From: Methylotenera sp.
Lineage (GTDB): Bacteria; Pseudomonadota; Gammaproteobacteria; Burkholderiales; Methylophilaceae
Assembly (NCBI GenBank): GCA_030693535.1
Contig: JAUYAL010000026.1
Location: 124,001 to 188,000, forward strand
Direction of reading: 5' to 3'
Length of the DNA stretch: 64,000 bases
This document shows positions 16,449-26,700 of this stretch, in pieces. Made by a program: the position numbers and the translations under genes. Each line of letters opens with the position of its first letter. Position 1 is the stretch's first letter. Below the pieces are notes generated by a model, which saw only the letters and a list, made by a program, of their open reading frames with translations, did no database searches and was not told where the DNA came from.

Positions 16449-17679
16449 TCGAAGCATATATATCGGGATGGCTCTCGAACCAGACCAGGAAGTAATCCCG
16501 GCAGGATTGCTCAAACTTGCCCGCAGGGGATCTGTTGAATCTGCTGAATTCGCCTATGGGAGGCGTTACCTAGAACTGCCAATTGCAATCGCTTTCAACC
16601 CTGGCCACCTCCCACTTAAAGGGGAGGCAATGAGCATTCCTGAGCGCCGTATTAGAGATGGTGGTGCATTACCGCTTACTTTCCGTGACGCACTTCCTGA
16701 TAGTTGGGGAAGACGTGTACTCGAAGCTCAATACGGTAAAATACTAGATGATATAGATGCTCTTTTAATGACCAATACAGATCGAATTGGCGCAATGGTG
16801 TTTTCTGAAACAATACCAATTCAAACTATCCCTGCTGATGAAAACATAGCATCACTTGAGGAGTTGTCCGATGCCGTTCGCAGACTCGAACTATCTCAAG
16901 AAATAAGTACAGAGATGCGCAGATTGCTTCATCGTGGTGGCACATTAGGCGGCGCCCGACCAAAATCCACTTTCATTCATGAGAATCAAAGGTGGATTGC
17001 CAAATTTCCAGCCATAAGTGATGACCATGATGTTGAGTTACTTGAGATTAGCATTCTCAAGCTTGCGGAAAAATGTGGCATCGAAGTTTCACCTGCTATC
17101 TTAGAAAAAATCCCTAAGGGTCATACATTATTACTGCGTCGATTTGATAGAGAAGGTTTTATTGGAAACGAACGGCGCATTCATTATCTTTCAGCCTCAG
17201 CATTATTAGATGTAGCCTATGAGAGCGCTGGTGGCAGTTACATTGAACTTGCACAAGTACTTCGACGTATATCGGTAGATCCAAAATACGACTTAGACCA
17301 ATTATATAGACGTATGGTATTTAACTTGATCATTGATAACAACGATGACCACGTAAAAAATCATGGGGTATTACATGTGGAGAAAGGTAAGTACCGATTA
17401 GCGCCAGCATTTGACTTGGTCATGCAGTTAACGAATATAGGATATCAGGAACTTGCAATTAAACCAGGCAATAACTTATCTAGCATCAAACTAGCAAAAG
17501 AAGCCGCACCTCATTTCGGAATTAATGAAAAAACTGCCGAAGACATCATAAAATCGATTGAGGAGATTGTTGATGATGAACTCATTAATATTGTTCTACA
17601 TTACGGCGGTAATAATCAGCTAATTGGCCTTATGATGAAATGCTTAGAACGTCAACGTGACATGATATACAAACAGTAG
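16426..17679 (+). CDS. hipA: HipA-family Ser/Thr kinase toxin
   Basis: A 417-residue kinase of the phosphatidylinositol-kinase-like HipA family. Visible motifs are GTLGGARPKS (ATP-binding loop, about residues 166-175), LLLRRFDRE, the catalytic FNLIIDNNDDHVKNHG (about residues 303-318) and the metal-binding APAFDLV (about 327-333). E. coli HipA phosphorylates glutamyl-tRNA synthetase and causes growth arrest; the target here is unknown. The GTG start at 16426, with GGAG 7 nt upstream, is favoured over ATG 16432. The overlap with hipB gives coupled translation. It lies outside the recognised islands. Confidence 0.93.
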   Translation: MRMNVISNRSIYIGMALEPDQEVIPAGLLKLARRGSVESAEFAYGRRYLELPIAIAFNPGHLPLKGEAMSIPERRIRDGGALPLTFRDALPDSWGRRVLEAQYGKILDDIDALLMTNTDRIGAMVFSETIPIQTIPADENIASLEELSDAVRRLELSQEISTEMRRLLHRGGTLGGARPKSTFIHENQRWIAKFPAISDDHDVELLEISILKLAEKCGIEVSPAILEKIPKGHTLLLRRFDREGFIGNERRIHYLSASALLDVAYESAGGSYIELAQVLRRISVDPKYDLDQLYRRMVFNLIIDNNDDHVKNHGVLHVEKGKYRLAPAFDLVMQLTNIGYQELAIKPGNNLSSIKLAKEAAPHFGINEKTAEDIIKSIEEIVDDELINIVLHYGGNNQLIGLMMKCLERQRDMIYKQ

Positions 17680-18244
17680 TGAGCTCACTTATCAAATAAT
17701 AAGTGTTGGTAGAATTGCACTTACAGGGCAGTTATTAGTAATGAGGTTGCGAGCAAAACACAGCAATCCAATATCCATTTTCACAAGCTAAAATTATTAT
17801 ACTAGAGTCAAATTTCGGGATTGAATGACTCAACTGAAGCATTTGTTAAAACGCTTACTGGGACAATTAATCAGCTTGCATAAGATGCTCTGATTTTAAA
17901 TGTCCCAATTGTCAAACAGCGCATTGTATTTTTCACTGGTTGTTAATTTCAGCGGCTGTGGAAAAAAGGAGCAAGTCCTTGTAGTTCATGGGATCTTTGA
18001 AAGAACACTGGCTAATACGCGCGCTGTTTGTTGGGAAATATTAGATGCTGTTTGACAGTTTTAATTAGTATTTGCGCATCAGATTGGGATATTCTACAGA
18101 CTCTAAATTAGTTCAAGCTAATGGCTAATTGTTGAATAAACAGTTAATGACGATTCAATCTAAAATTCGTTAATTAATCAAATATTGCTTTTAGCGGCAT
18201 GATAAAGTTCTGAGTTGAGTATTTCAAAGAGGATGGTGCCAGTT
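17680..18244. other. Intergenic region before narX
   Basis: About 560 bases without a credible gene. Short open stretches are broken by stops. No FNR box or terminator was recognised, and the narX promoter should lie in the right part. Confidence 0.5.
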
Positions 18245-19681
18245 ATGATTAAGCTAAAAATTCGTGAAAAAATTATCGGCTTACTGGTATTTTACTTCCT
18301 CGTGGCTATGGTTGCGATTGGCTCAACATTGTTTGTTTCTTGGAAATTAGAAGGTGGTGCTGCAGCAATTAATGATGCTGGGCGTGAGCGTATGCGATCT
18401 TATCGTATTGCGTATTTGCTTGAACTATACATTAAGCAACCCACTGCGAGCTTACATACTGACATTGACCTAGAAGTTATTTCTTTTGAACAAACCTTAA
18501 GAGAATTAGAGCAGGGCAATCCCTTGCGCCCACTTTCATTGCCAAAGGATGCGAATGTTCAAGTACAGATGATGCAACTGCGACAATCTTGGCAAAACAC
18601 AATTCATCCACTTATTCAGAAAATTTTTAGAGCTAGCAATAATGCAGAGCAGCAATTTTTATTAACACAGTACCGCCCCAAGTTAGAGCAATTTGTGACT
18701 GAGATTAACAATTTAGTGGGTATGGTAGAACAAAGTAATGCACACGCCACTATCTTACTACGTTTCTTGCAAATTGCTTTAATGATTCTTGCATTGGTGG
18801 GGACCATTTTGTTGGTGTATTTGTTTTCGCACATGATAGTTCGCCCAGTGATGAGTCTGCGCGAGGGTTTGGCGCGCATGGCGGCTGCAGATTTTAATGT
18901 ACGTTTACCCGTGACCAGCCAAGATGAACTTGGGGAATTAACCAGTGGATTTAATCGCATGGTAGGTGAACTGCAAGATATCTACGCTACTCTAGAGCAG
19001 CGCGTGGAAGAAAAATCGCGCAGTATTGAAGCTAAAAATAAAGAGCTTGCCGCGCTCGATAAAGAAATGGCAATTTCAGAGGAGCGCAATTTGCTGGCGC
19101 AAGAGTTGCACGATAGCATTGCACAATCATTAGCTTTTTTGAATATACAAGTGCAACTGTTAGATGAAGATTTGCGAAAAGGAAAAATTGTAGAAGCTCA
19201 AAAAAGCTTGGTGCAAATTCGTGAAGGCGTGCAAGAAAGCTATGACGATGTACGTGAGTTGCTAGTGCATTTTCGCACGCGCATTGGTAGCACCGATATA
19301 GTCACAGCTATTGATACTGCATTAGAAAAATTTGAAGGGCAAACAGGCATTAAAACAGTGTTTAATTACCAAGGCAGTGCGCCTGCTTTGCAGCCAGAGC
19401 ATGTGCTACAAATTATGCATATTATTCAAGAGTCACTTTCTAATGTTCGTAAACACGCCAAAGCCAGTCAAGTTCAGGTGGCGCTTGATTGCACAGTACC
19501 ATGCAAAATAGAGATTGATGATAACGGTGTGGGTTTTGATGTGATACAAGATGCTGGCGACAGTCACGTAGGGTTGCGCATTATGCGTGAACGTGCACAT
19601 CGTATAGGCGCAGAACTTTCGTTTAGCTCAGAACAAGGTAAGGGTACGCATATTAGCGTTATACTGCCTACAACTATATAA
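18245..19681 (+). CDS. narX: Nitrate/nitrite sensor histidine kinase NarX
   Basis: ATG 18245 is taken because AAAGAGG ends 12 nt upstream; in-frame alternatives are TTG 18215 and ATG 18233, the latter too close to that site. A first membrane segment (about residues 8-32) and a second (about 170-192) enclose a periplasmic domain. INDAGRERMRSYRIAYLL after the first segment matches the NarX/NarQ P-box that binds nitrate. HAMP follows (about 195-245), then coiled coil, a HisKA_3 dimerisation helix with the phospho-accepting His in AQELHDSIAQSL, and the ATPase motifs DDNGVGFD and HVGLRIMRERA. It should phosphorylate NarL, encoded 14 nt downstream, in response to nitrate or nitrite. Confidence 0.93.
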   Translation: MIKLKIREKIIGLLVFYFLVAMVAIGSTLFVSWKLEGGAAAINDAGRERMRSYRIAYLLELYIKQPTASLHTDIDLEVISFEQTLRELEQGNPLRPLSLPKDANVQVQMMQLRQSWQNTIHPLIQKIFRASNNAEQQFLLTQYRPKLEQFVTEINNLVGMVEQSNAHATILLRFLQIALMILALVGTILLVYLFSHMIVRPVMSLREGLARMAAADFNVRLPVTSQDELGELTSGFNRMVGELQDIYATLEQRVEEKSRSIEAKNKELAALDKEMAISEERNLLAQELHDSIAQSLAFLNIQVQLLDEDLRKGKIVEAQKSLVQIREGVQESYDDVRELLVHFRTRIGSTDIVTAIDTALEKFEGQTGIKTVFNYQGSAPALQPEHVLQIMHIIQESLSNVRKHAKASQVQVALDCTVPCKIEIDDNGVGFDVIQDAGDSHVGLRIMRERAHRIGAELSFSSEQGKGTHISVILPTTI

Positions 19682-19695
19682 AAAGTGACGGTTAC

Positions 19696-20364
19696 ATGAA
19701 AACCATTCGCGTCTTAATTGTCGATGATCACACACTGTTTCGTAGTGGCATTAAACTGTTGTTAGAGCGACAAGCTGGGTTTGATGTGGTAGGCGAAGCT
19801 AGCGATGGACTAGAAGGCGTAAAGCGCGCCAAGCAATTTAAGCCCGATGTAGTGTTGCTAGATTTACATATGCCTATTACAAATGGGCTGGTCACCATCC
19901 CCTTGTTACGCGAAGAAGCGCCTAAAGCTGAAATCATTATGCTCACAGTTTCTGAAGATGCGGATGATTTACTTGAAGCCCTGCGCGCTGGCGCACGTGG
20001 CTATTTACTCAAAAATATAGAAACAGATTTCTTGTTAGATTCAATACGCCGTGCCGCTAATGGGGAATCTGTGATGTCGGCACAAATGGCAGGCAAGTTG
20101 GCAGACGCGATGCGCGTGCCTCAGAAAGCCGCCTTAACAACCAACCCAGAAAAACTCACGCCGCGCGAACGTGAGATTATTATTATGCTGGCAACTGGTG
20201 CAAGTAATAAGCAAATTGCCCGTCAATTGGATCTGGCAGAATCTACTGTAAAAATCCATGTGCAAGGCATATTGCGTAAACTTAATTTAGCCAGCCGTGT
20301 GCAAGCGGCCGTATATGCGATAGAGCATGGCTTTATTGTTGAGCAAGCAAAAATCGCAAAGTAA
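19696..20364 (+). CDS. narL: Nitrate/nitrite response regulator NarL
   Basis: A 222-residue NarL/FixJ-type regulator. The receiver domain has acidic residues in IVDDHTLF, the phospho-accepting Asp in VVLLDLHMP (about residue 57) and the conserved Lys in YLLKN. The LuxR-type HTH at the C-terminus has LTPREREIIIMLATGASNKQ and STVKIHVQGILRKL. It is co-transcribed with narX. It is expected to act on the narK and narG promoters to the right; a TACCCAT heptamer fitting the NarL consensus lies at 20698-20704 upstream of narK1, but the partner heptamer is imperfect. Confidence 0.95.
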   Translation: MKTIRVLIVDDHTLFRSGIKLLLERQAGFDVVGEASDGLEGVKRAKQFKPDVVLLDLHMPITNGLVTIPLLREEAPKAEIIMLTVSEDADDLLEALRAGARGYLLKNIETDFLLDSIRRAANGESVMSAQMAGKLADAMRVPQKAALTTNPEKLTPREREIIIMLATGASNKQIARQLDLAESTVKIHVQGILRKLNLASRVQAAVYAIEHGFIVEQAKIAK

Positions 20365-20421
20365 TAAATCAAATAAGGCAAACATGCTCATTTAAATCAA
20401 ACAATCCAACCCAGCCAATGC

Positions 20422-20460
20422 TAAGCAATTTGCCTTGCTTAATTAGGGTTTTTCTTTTAT
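20422..20460 (+). terminator. Possible weak terminator after narL
   Basis: Hairpin TAAGCAA-TTTGCC-TTGCTTA (20422-20441) followed after 7 bases by TTTTTCTTTT. The gap between stem and T-run makes it weak. Confidence 0.4.
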
Positions 20461-20627
20461 GGCTTGCAGGCAATGCAAGTAAACTTATCGATTTTACCGC
20501 TACATTTTTCGCCGTTGGTGGCATCGATTTGATGATGCTTAGCGTGATGTAGCGTATGGCATTGGAGCATACAGTTAATTTTGATTGTCGTTATAGTGGT
20601 CAGATTTTCTGGCTGATGTTTTGCGCA
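20457..20627 (-). pseudogene. Cys/His-rich reading-frame remnant upstream of narK1
   Basis: Read leftward, a 56-codon open frame lacks a good start (only an internal ATG, leaving about 38 residues). It encodes a Cys/His-dense tail: INCMLQCHTLHHAKHH, then GEKCSGKIDKFTCIACKP. The spacing C-x3-CH recalls a damaged haem-binding or metal-binding small protein. It could be the end of a lost cytochrome-like gene, or chance. Confidence 0.25.
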
Positions 20628-20770
20628 TTATTCTGAGTTCAAGCCAGTGCGGCGATAAAATAGTTCTAAAGAACTAGTACTTTTGCTTCACCTATACTAC
20701 CCATCAGACGAATAGGCGTACTAATGCAATTCGCCTAATCTTGCATTATGTGCTTGATGGGGAGAATGTA

Positions 20771-22039
20771 ATGGCAACGCAACAATACAAAGCTTGGTCA
20801 GTGGTCACTGCAAGCACGATATCTTTTACCGTATGCTTTATGATATGGATGATGTTTGCTGTGATTGGCATTCCGATTAAAGAAAGCCTAGGTCTTAACG
20901 AAACCGAATTCGGCATTCTCATTGCAACGCCAGTTTTAACAGGCTCCCTCATCCGCCTGCCGCTTGGTATGTGGACTGATAGATTTGGCGGGCGAATCGT
21001 ATTTTTCATTTTGATGCTTTCTACCGTCATTCCTATTTTTCTTATTTCACGTTGTACTGAATACTGGCAATTTTTGGTCACAGGCTTGTTTGTTGGTGTT
21101 GCTGGCGGTTCTTTTACTGTGGGCATTGCATATTGCGCACACTGGTTCCCAAAAAATCGTCAGGGTTTGGCAATGGGTATTTTTGGCGCAGGTAATACGG
21201 GTGCGGCGGTTACCAAGCTTGTTGCGCCATTGATTGTGGTCGCTTATGGTTGGGCAATGGTGCCGCAGGTGTATGCGCTGTTAATGTTCATCACGGCCAT
21301 CTTGTTTTGGTTTTTCACTTTTTCCGATCCTGCACACAAGGTGGATAAAGCCATCACCATGCGTGATCAACTTGCGGTACTCAAAGACCCAAAAGTGTGG
21401 AAATACAGCCAATATTATTCCATCGTGTTTGGCGGTTATGTGGCGTTGGCTTTGTGGATGACCAAATACTATATTGGCGAATATGGCTTTGACCTAAAAA
21501 CAGCGGCACTGATGGCGGCGGCTTTTAGTATTCCAGGTGGAGTGCTACGCGCAATGGGGGGCTATTATTCAGATAAATTTGGCGCACATACTGTGACATG
21601 GTGGGTACTTTGGGTGTCACTGGTCTGCTTATTCTTTCTCTCATATCCTCAAACAGAGATTTCTATTGTTACCGTAAGGGGTCAGCAAGCATTCCACTTA
21701 GGTTTGGGCGCTACTTGGTTCACCGTAATTATGTTTACTATGGGCATTGCGTTTGCCATTGGCAAAGCATCGGTCTTTAAATACATCTCAGATGATTATC
21801 CGCACAACATTGGCGTGATTTCTGGCGTAGTGGGGTTAGCTGGTGGTTTGGGTGGCTTTTTAATGCCGATTATGTTTGGTGCATTGCTGGACTTGACGGG
21901 TGTGCGCACTTCAGCCTTTATGCTGATGTTTGGCATTGTTTGGGTGTCCCTCATCTGGATGTATTGGACTGAGGTACGTCCAGTCAAAATCGGTCGTCAT
22001 CATGAGCGTCAAGCTGCAAAACAAGTTACACCAATCTAA
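20771..22039 (+). CDS. narK1: Nitrate/nitrite transporter NarK1-type (MFS)
   Basis: A 422-residue major-facilitator protein with about 12 membrane segments. ATG 20771 is chosen for GGAGA 5-6 nt upstream; the TTG at 20741 would only add an unconserved leader. Nitrate-porter signatures include GSLIRLPLGMWTDRFGGR and the glycine-rich GIFGAGNTGAAVTK. The NarK1 type is usually a proton-coupled nitrate importer, while its partner NarK2 exchanges nitrate for nitrite. It is the first gene of narK1-narK2-narGHJI, and NarL control is likely. The 406-bp region before it holds a palindrome TAGTTC-TAAA-GAACTA (20661-20676) and one NarL-like heptamer, but no perfect FNR box. Confidence 0.9.
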   Translation: MATQQYKAWSVVTASTISFTVCFMIWMMFAVIGIPIKESLGLNETEFGILIATPVLTGSLIRLPLGMWTDRFGGRIVFFILMLSTVIPIFLISRCTEYWQFLVTGLFVGVAGGSFTVGIAYCAHWFPKNRQGLAMGIFGAGNTGAAVTKLVAPLIVVAYGWAMVPQVYALLMFITAILFWFFTFSDPAHKVDKAITMRDQLAVLKDPKVWKYSQYYSIVFGGYVALALWMTKYYIGEYGFDLKTAALMAAAFSIPGGVLRAMGGYYSDKFGAHTVTWWVLWVSLVCLFFLSYPQTEISIVTVRGQQAFHLGLGATWFTVIMFTMGIAFAIGKASVFKYISDDYPHNIGVISGVVGLAGGLGGFLMPIMFGALLDLTGVRTSAFMLMFGIVWVSLIWMYWTEVRPVKIGRHHERQAAKQVTPI

Positions 22040-22050
22040 GGGAGAGTGGC

Positions 22051-23661
22051 ATGTCAACTAATATTGATAAATGGGATGTGGAAGATACCACGTTTTGGGA
22101 AAACACTGGAAAAAAGGCTGCCAACCGTAACTTATGGATATCAATCCCCAGTCTGCTAATGGGGTTTGCTATCTGGTTGATGTGGGGGATTATCACGGTA
22201 CAAATGTCCAATCTGGGTTTTCCGTTTAAAGACGATGAGTTATTTACACTGACGGCAATTGCCGGTTTGGCTGGTGCAACTTTGCGTATTCCAGCTTCTT
22301 TCTTTATCAGACTGGCGGGCGGGCGCAACACAATTTTTCTGACCACAGTGTTGTTGATGATCCCCGCGTTAGGTACAGGGATTGCATTGCAAGATAAAAA
22401 TACCTCGCTGTTAACCTTCCAGATTCTGGCATTTTTGTCTGGTATTGGCGGCGGGAACTTTGCTTGCTCTATGTCTAATATCAGCACGTTTTTTCCAAAG
22501 CGTTTGCAAGGTACAGCGCTTGGCTTGAATGCAGGATTGGGTAACTTTGGTGTGACTACCATGCAGATTGTCATTCCATTAGCAATGACAATGGGTGTGT
22601 TTGGCGCATTGGGCGGCGACTCCATGCCACTAGTCAAAGATTCTGGTTGGATTCTTGGCAAAATTCTAGCAGGCACAGAAACTTGGATTCAAAATGCTGG
22701 CTTTGTGTGGTTGGCATTCCTGATTCCATTGGCTTTTTTTGGTTTCTTTGGTATGAATAACCTACTACCAATTTCTCCGAACATTGGCGGTACGATTGCA
22801 GCATTCGTCAAAATTTTGTGGCTGTATTGCTTGGCATTCCTTACGGCGGCAGTTGGTTTGTATCTCTACCTGCCTGCGCCAACTGGCTTGGGTTTCCTTA
22901 ATATGTGGGTAGCTCTGCCGCTAATCATCTTGGCAACACTAGGAATCATGAAAGTAACTGCATTTGGTGAAATGAAAGCAGGTATCAACAAGCAATTTGC
23001 AATTTTCAACAATAAGCACACTTGGTCAATGACGGTGTTGTATGTGCTGACCTTCGGTTCGTTCATCGGTTTTTCAATGGCATTACCACTGGCGATCAAG
23101 GTGATTTTTGGCAATACCCATGTGTTTGATGTAGCTACTCAAGCATGGGTGCATGCAAAAAACCCTAATGCCATCTCGGTATTTACTTACGCATGGATTG
23201 GCCCCTTTGTCGGTGCGTTGATTCGCCCTGTCGGTGGCTGGATTTCCGACAAAGTTGGAGGCTCTATCGTCACGCAAGTCATTTCAGTTGTAATGGTGGG
23301 GGCATCAGCGTATGCCGGTTACATCATGATGCAGGCTTACCAATCAGCTACCCCGGAAATTTATTTCAACCAGTTCCTGATGACCTTTGTGTTGCTATTT
23401 GCCGCTACTGGTATCGGCAATGGCTCAACGTTTAGAACAGTCGGCGTAATTTTTGACCGCCTGCAAGCAGGACCAGTATTGGGTTGGACTTCTGCAGTCG
23501 CGGCTTACGGTTCATTTATTGCACCAGTCGTCATCGGGGCGCAAGTGAAAGCAGGCACACCTGAGAATGCAATGTACGGCTTTGCAATATTCTACGCACT
23601 ATGCTTGATATTGAACTGGTGGTTTTATTTACGCGCAAATAGTGAAATTAAAAATCCTTAG
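22051..23661 (+). CDS. narK2: Nitrate/nitrite transporter NarK2-type (MFS)
   Basis: A 536-residue, 12-14-segment MFS transporter, longer than NarK1 because of an extended middle region. It starts 11 nt after narK1 with GGAGAG before the ATG. Conserved nitrate-porter features include ATLRIPASFFIRLAGGRN, GIGGGNFACSMSNIS and the second signature GPFVGALIRPVGGWISDKVG. NarK2 proteins normally exchange nitrate for nitrite, preventing nitrite build-up during nitrate respiration. Tandem narK1K2 ahead of narGHJI is a common denitrifier arrangement; some bacteria carry the pair fused. Confidence 0.92.
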   Translation: MSTNIDKWDVEDTTFWENTGKKAANRNLWISIPSLLMGFAIWLMWGIITVQMSNLGFPFKDDELFTLTAIAGLAGATLRIPASFFIRLAGGRNTIFLTTVLLMIPALGTGIALQDKNTSLLTFQILAFLSGIGGGNFACSMSNISTFFPKRLQGTALGLNAGLGNFGVTTMQIVIPLAMTMGVFGALGGDSMPLVKDSGWILGKILAGTETWIQNAGFVWLAFLIPLAFFGFFGMNNLLPISPNIGGTIAAFVKILWLYCLAFLTAAVGLYLYLPAPTGLGFLNMWVALPLIILATLGIMKVTAFGEMKAGINKQFAIFNNKHTWSMTVLYVLTFGSFIGFSMALPLAIKVIFGNTHVFDVATQAWVHAKNPNAISVFTYAWIGPFVGALIRPVGGWISDKVGGSIVTQVISVVMVGASAYAGYIMMQAYQSATPEIYFNQFLMTFVLLFAATGIGNGSTFRTVGVIFDRLQAGPVLGWTSAVAAYGSFIAPVVIGAQVKAGTPENAMYGFAIFYALCLILNWWFYLRANSEIKNP

Positions 23662-23670
23662 TATTTGCAG

Positions 23671-23697
23671 CGTGGCAAATAACAAAGTTTTGCCACG
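23671..23697 (+). promoter_or_regulatory. Intercistronic hairpin between narK2 and narG
   Basis: Perfect 9-bp stem CGTGGCAAA/TTTGCCACG with a 9-nt loop, not followed by a T-run, so not a typical terminator. It may stabilise or process the narK-narG transcript, setting a different level for narGHJI. Confidence 0.5.
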
Positions 23698-23748
23698 TCC
23701 ACAAATACAACAAAAAAAAGTGATATTTAGGCATATTAGGAGAAACAA

Positions 23749-26700
23749 ATGAGCCACTTTTTAGACAGATTAAAATTCTTTGATAAAGTCAAAGAAACGT
23801 TTTCTAATAATCACGGTATTGTCACCAATGAAGATCGCGAGTGGGAAAGTGCTTATCGTCACCGTTGGCAGCATGACAAGGTGGTGCGCTCAACTCACGG
23901 AGTGAATTGTACTGGCGGTTGCTCATGGAAGATTTTTGTTAAAAATGGCTTAGTGTCATTTGAAATGCAACAAACCGATTACCCTCGCACCCGAGATGAC
24001 TTGCCAGACCACGAGCCACGAGGTTGTCAACGCGGAGCTTCTTTTTCTTGGTATTTATATAGCCCGCACCGTATTAAACATCCGCTAATACGTGGCCGTT
24101 TACTTGATTTATATCGCATTGAGCGCATGACAGGTAAAGACCCTGTGGAAGCTTGGGCGGCGATACAAGCCGATGAGAAGAAGCGTAAAGCTTACACCGC
24201 AGTGCGCGGCTTAGGTGGCTTTGTGCGCTCGTCATGGGATGAAGTGAACGAAATCATGGCGGCCGCCAATGTTTACACGATTAAAAAATGGGGCCCAGAC
24301 CGCATTTTTGGTTTTTCACCGATTCCTGCAATGTCGATGATCTCCTATGCCGCAGGCTCCCGATATCTCTCCCTAATTGGAGCGGCCTGCGGATCTTTCT
24401 ATGATTGGTATTGTGATTTGCCCGCAGCCAGCCCTCAAACTTGGGGCGAGCAAACCGACGTTCCAGAAGCGGCAGATTGGTATAACTCTACTTATATTAT
24501 TATTACAGGTGCAAATCTGCCAATGACCCGTACACCGGATGCCCACTTTGCTTCTGAAGTACGCTATAAGGGCGCAAAAATTGTGGCAATGGCACCAGAT
24601 TATGCTGAATTTTGCAAATTCTCTGACTTATGGATGCCTATTAAGCAAGGTACAGATTCGGCGGCTTTTATGGCAATGGGTCATGTAGCACTTAAAGAGT
24701 TTCATATTCAAAACCAAGATCCATACTTTCAAGAATACTCCCGTAAGTACACCGATTTACCCATGCAGGTCATGCTGAGAAAACAAGGTGACGCCTATGT
24801 ATCAGACCGTTTTCTAAGAGCATCAGACTTTGATGGTGCATTGGGTGAAACCAATAATCCAGATTGGAAAACCATTGTTTACGATGAAAAAACAAAAGCT
24901 TTTGTTGCGCCAAATGGATCGATTGGTTTCCGCTGGGGCGAAGAAGGTAAATGGAATTTGTTAGAAAAAAATGCGGCAACACAGAAAAAACTTAAAGCGC
25001 AGTTAAGTTGCATTGATGCACGTGATAAAGTAGCTTCAGTAGGCTTTCCACACTTTAACCACGATGAGCCAAACTTGTTATTCCGTAATGTGCCAGTGCG
25101 TAAAGTGAAGTTGGCAAATGGCGAAGAAGCTTTAGTAGCTACCGTGTTTGATTTGCAAGTTGCACAGTACGGCATAGACCGTGGTTTAGGCGGCGACAAT
25201 GTGGCAACCAGCTATGCAGATGCTAATGTAGCTTACACCCCTGCTTGGGCTGAAAAAGTGACAGGTGTTAAAGCCGCAGATATTGAGCGAACCGGCCGTG
25301 AGTTTGCCTATAACGCTTCTAAAACCAAAGGTAAGTCCATGGTGATAATGGGCGCTGCTATTAACCATTGGTATCACAACGATTTATCTTATCGTGCGAT
25401 TATGAACTTGTTGCATATGTGTGGTTGTGTCGGCCAAACGGGTGGTGGATGGGCTCACTATGTAGGGCAAGAAAAATTACGCCCACAAGCAGGTTGGGCA
25501 CCAATTGCCTTTGCATTAGACTGGATGCGTCCTCCACGCCACACCAATTCTACCTCTTACTGGTATTTCCATACTGATCAATGGCGTTATGAAACGCTCA
25601 ATGCTGATAGTTTACTAAGTCCAGCAGGTAAAGGTAAAAACAAAGGTAATTCCATCGCTGATTACAACGTTAAGGCTACCCGCATGGGTTGGTTGCCATC
25701 AATGCCTAACTTTGATCGCAACCCGATTGAACTCGCGGAAGATGCCATGAGAAGCGGCGCAACTGATGAAGCCTCAGTAGCTAAATACGTGGCAGGGCAG
25801 TTAAAGGAAGGCAAGTTAGATGTCGCTTATGCTGACCCAGATAACCCTGTCAATTGGCCGAGAAATTTGTTCGTGTGGCGTGCCAACCTTATTGGTACGT
25901 CTGCCAAAGGGCATGAGTACTTCTTAAAACATTTGCTAGGTGCGCAAAATGGTGTATTGCAAGAAGGTGGAGCAGGCAATAATAATAAAGAGGTCAAATG
26001 GCATGAAGATGCACCCATCGGCAAGCTAGATTTAATGGTAGATATTAACTTTCGCCTTAACTCTACAGGTGCATATTCTGACATTGTTCTACCAGCTGCC
26101 ACTTGGTATGAAAAAAACGATCTAAACACAACGGATATGCACCCGTTTATTCATCCACTCTCAGAAGCTGTGTCACCAGGTTGGGAGTCTAAATCGGATT
26201 GGCAAATTTTCAAAACTTTGGCTAAAACATTCTCGCCATTGGCTGAAAAACATTTAGGAACGAAAAAAGAAGTCGTGGCGCTGCCTATGCAACATGACTC
26301 AGCGGCAGAGTTGGCGCAGCCTTTTGGCGAGGTGAAAAACTGGAAAGAAGGCGATTGTGAGCCTATTCCAGGTAAAACCATGGCGATTATCAAGCTGGTT
26401 GAGCGTGCCTATGGGGATACTTACCGTAAGTTTATTGCGCTTGGTCCGTTGATGAACAAACTTGGCAACAACATCAAAGGCATTGATTGGAAAACCGACC
26501 AAGAGTACGAGGAGCTTAAAAAACATAACAGCACTGTTAAAGAGCCGGGGGTTTCCTTTGGAATGCCATCGTTAGCTGAAGATATTGAAGTGTGCGATTC
26601 AGTGATGCGCTTAGCCCCTGAAACCAACGGCGAAGTAGCACATAAATCATGGACTTCACTCTCTAAAAAAACAGGTATCGATCATCATCATTTGTATGCG

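Noticed and set aside
17820..18060. Transposase remnant between hipA and narX
   Set aside because: Short open pieces exist but no recognisable transposase motif or terminal inverted repeats could be seen.
20698..20720. Complete NarL 7-2-7 operator before narK1
   Set aside because: Only TACCCAT fits the heptamer. The candidate partner AGGCGTA is one base off and spaced by nine bases rather than two.
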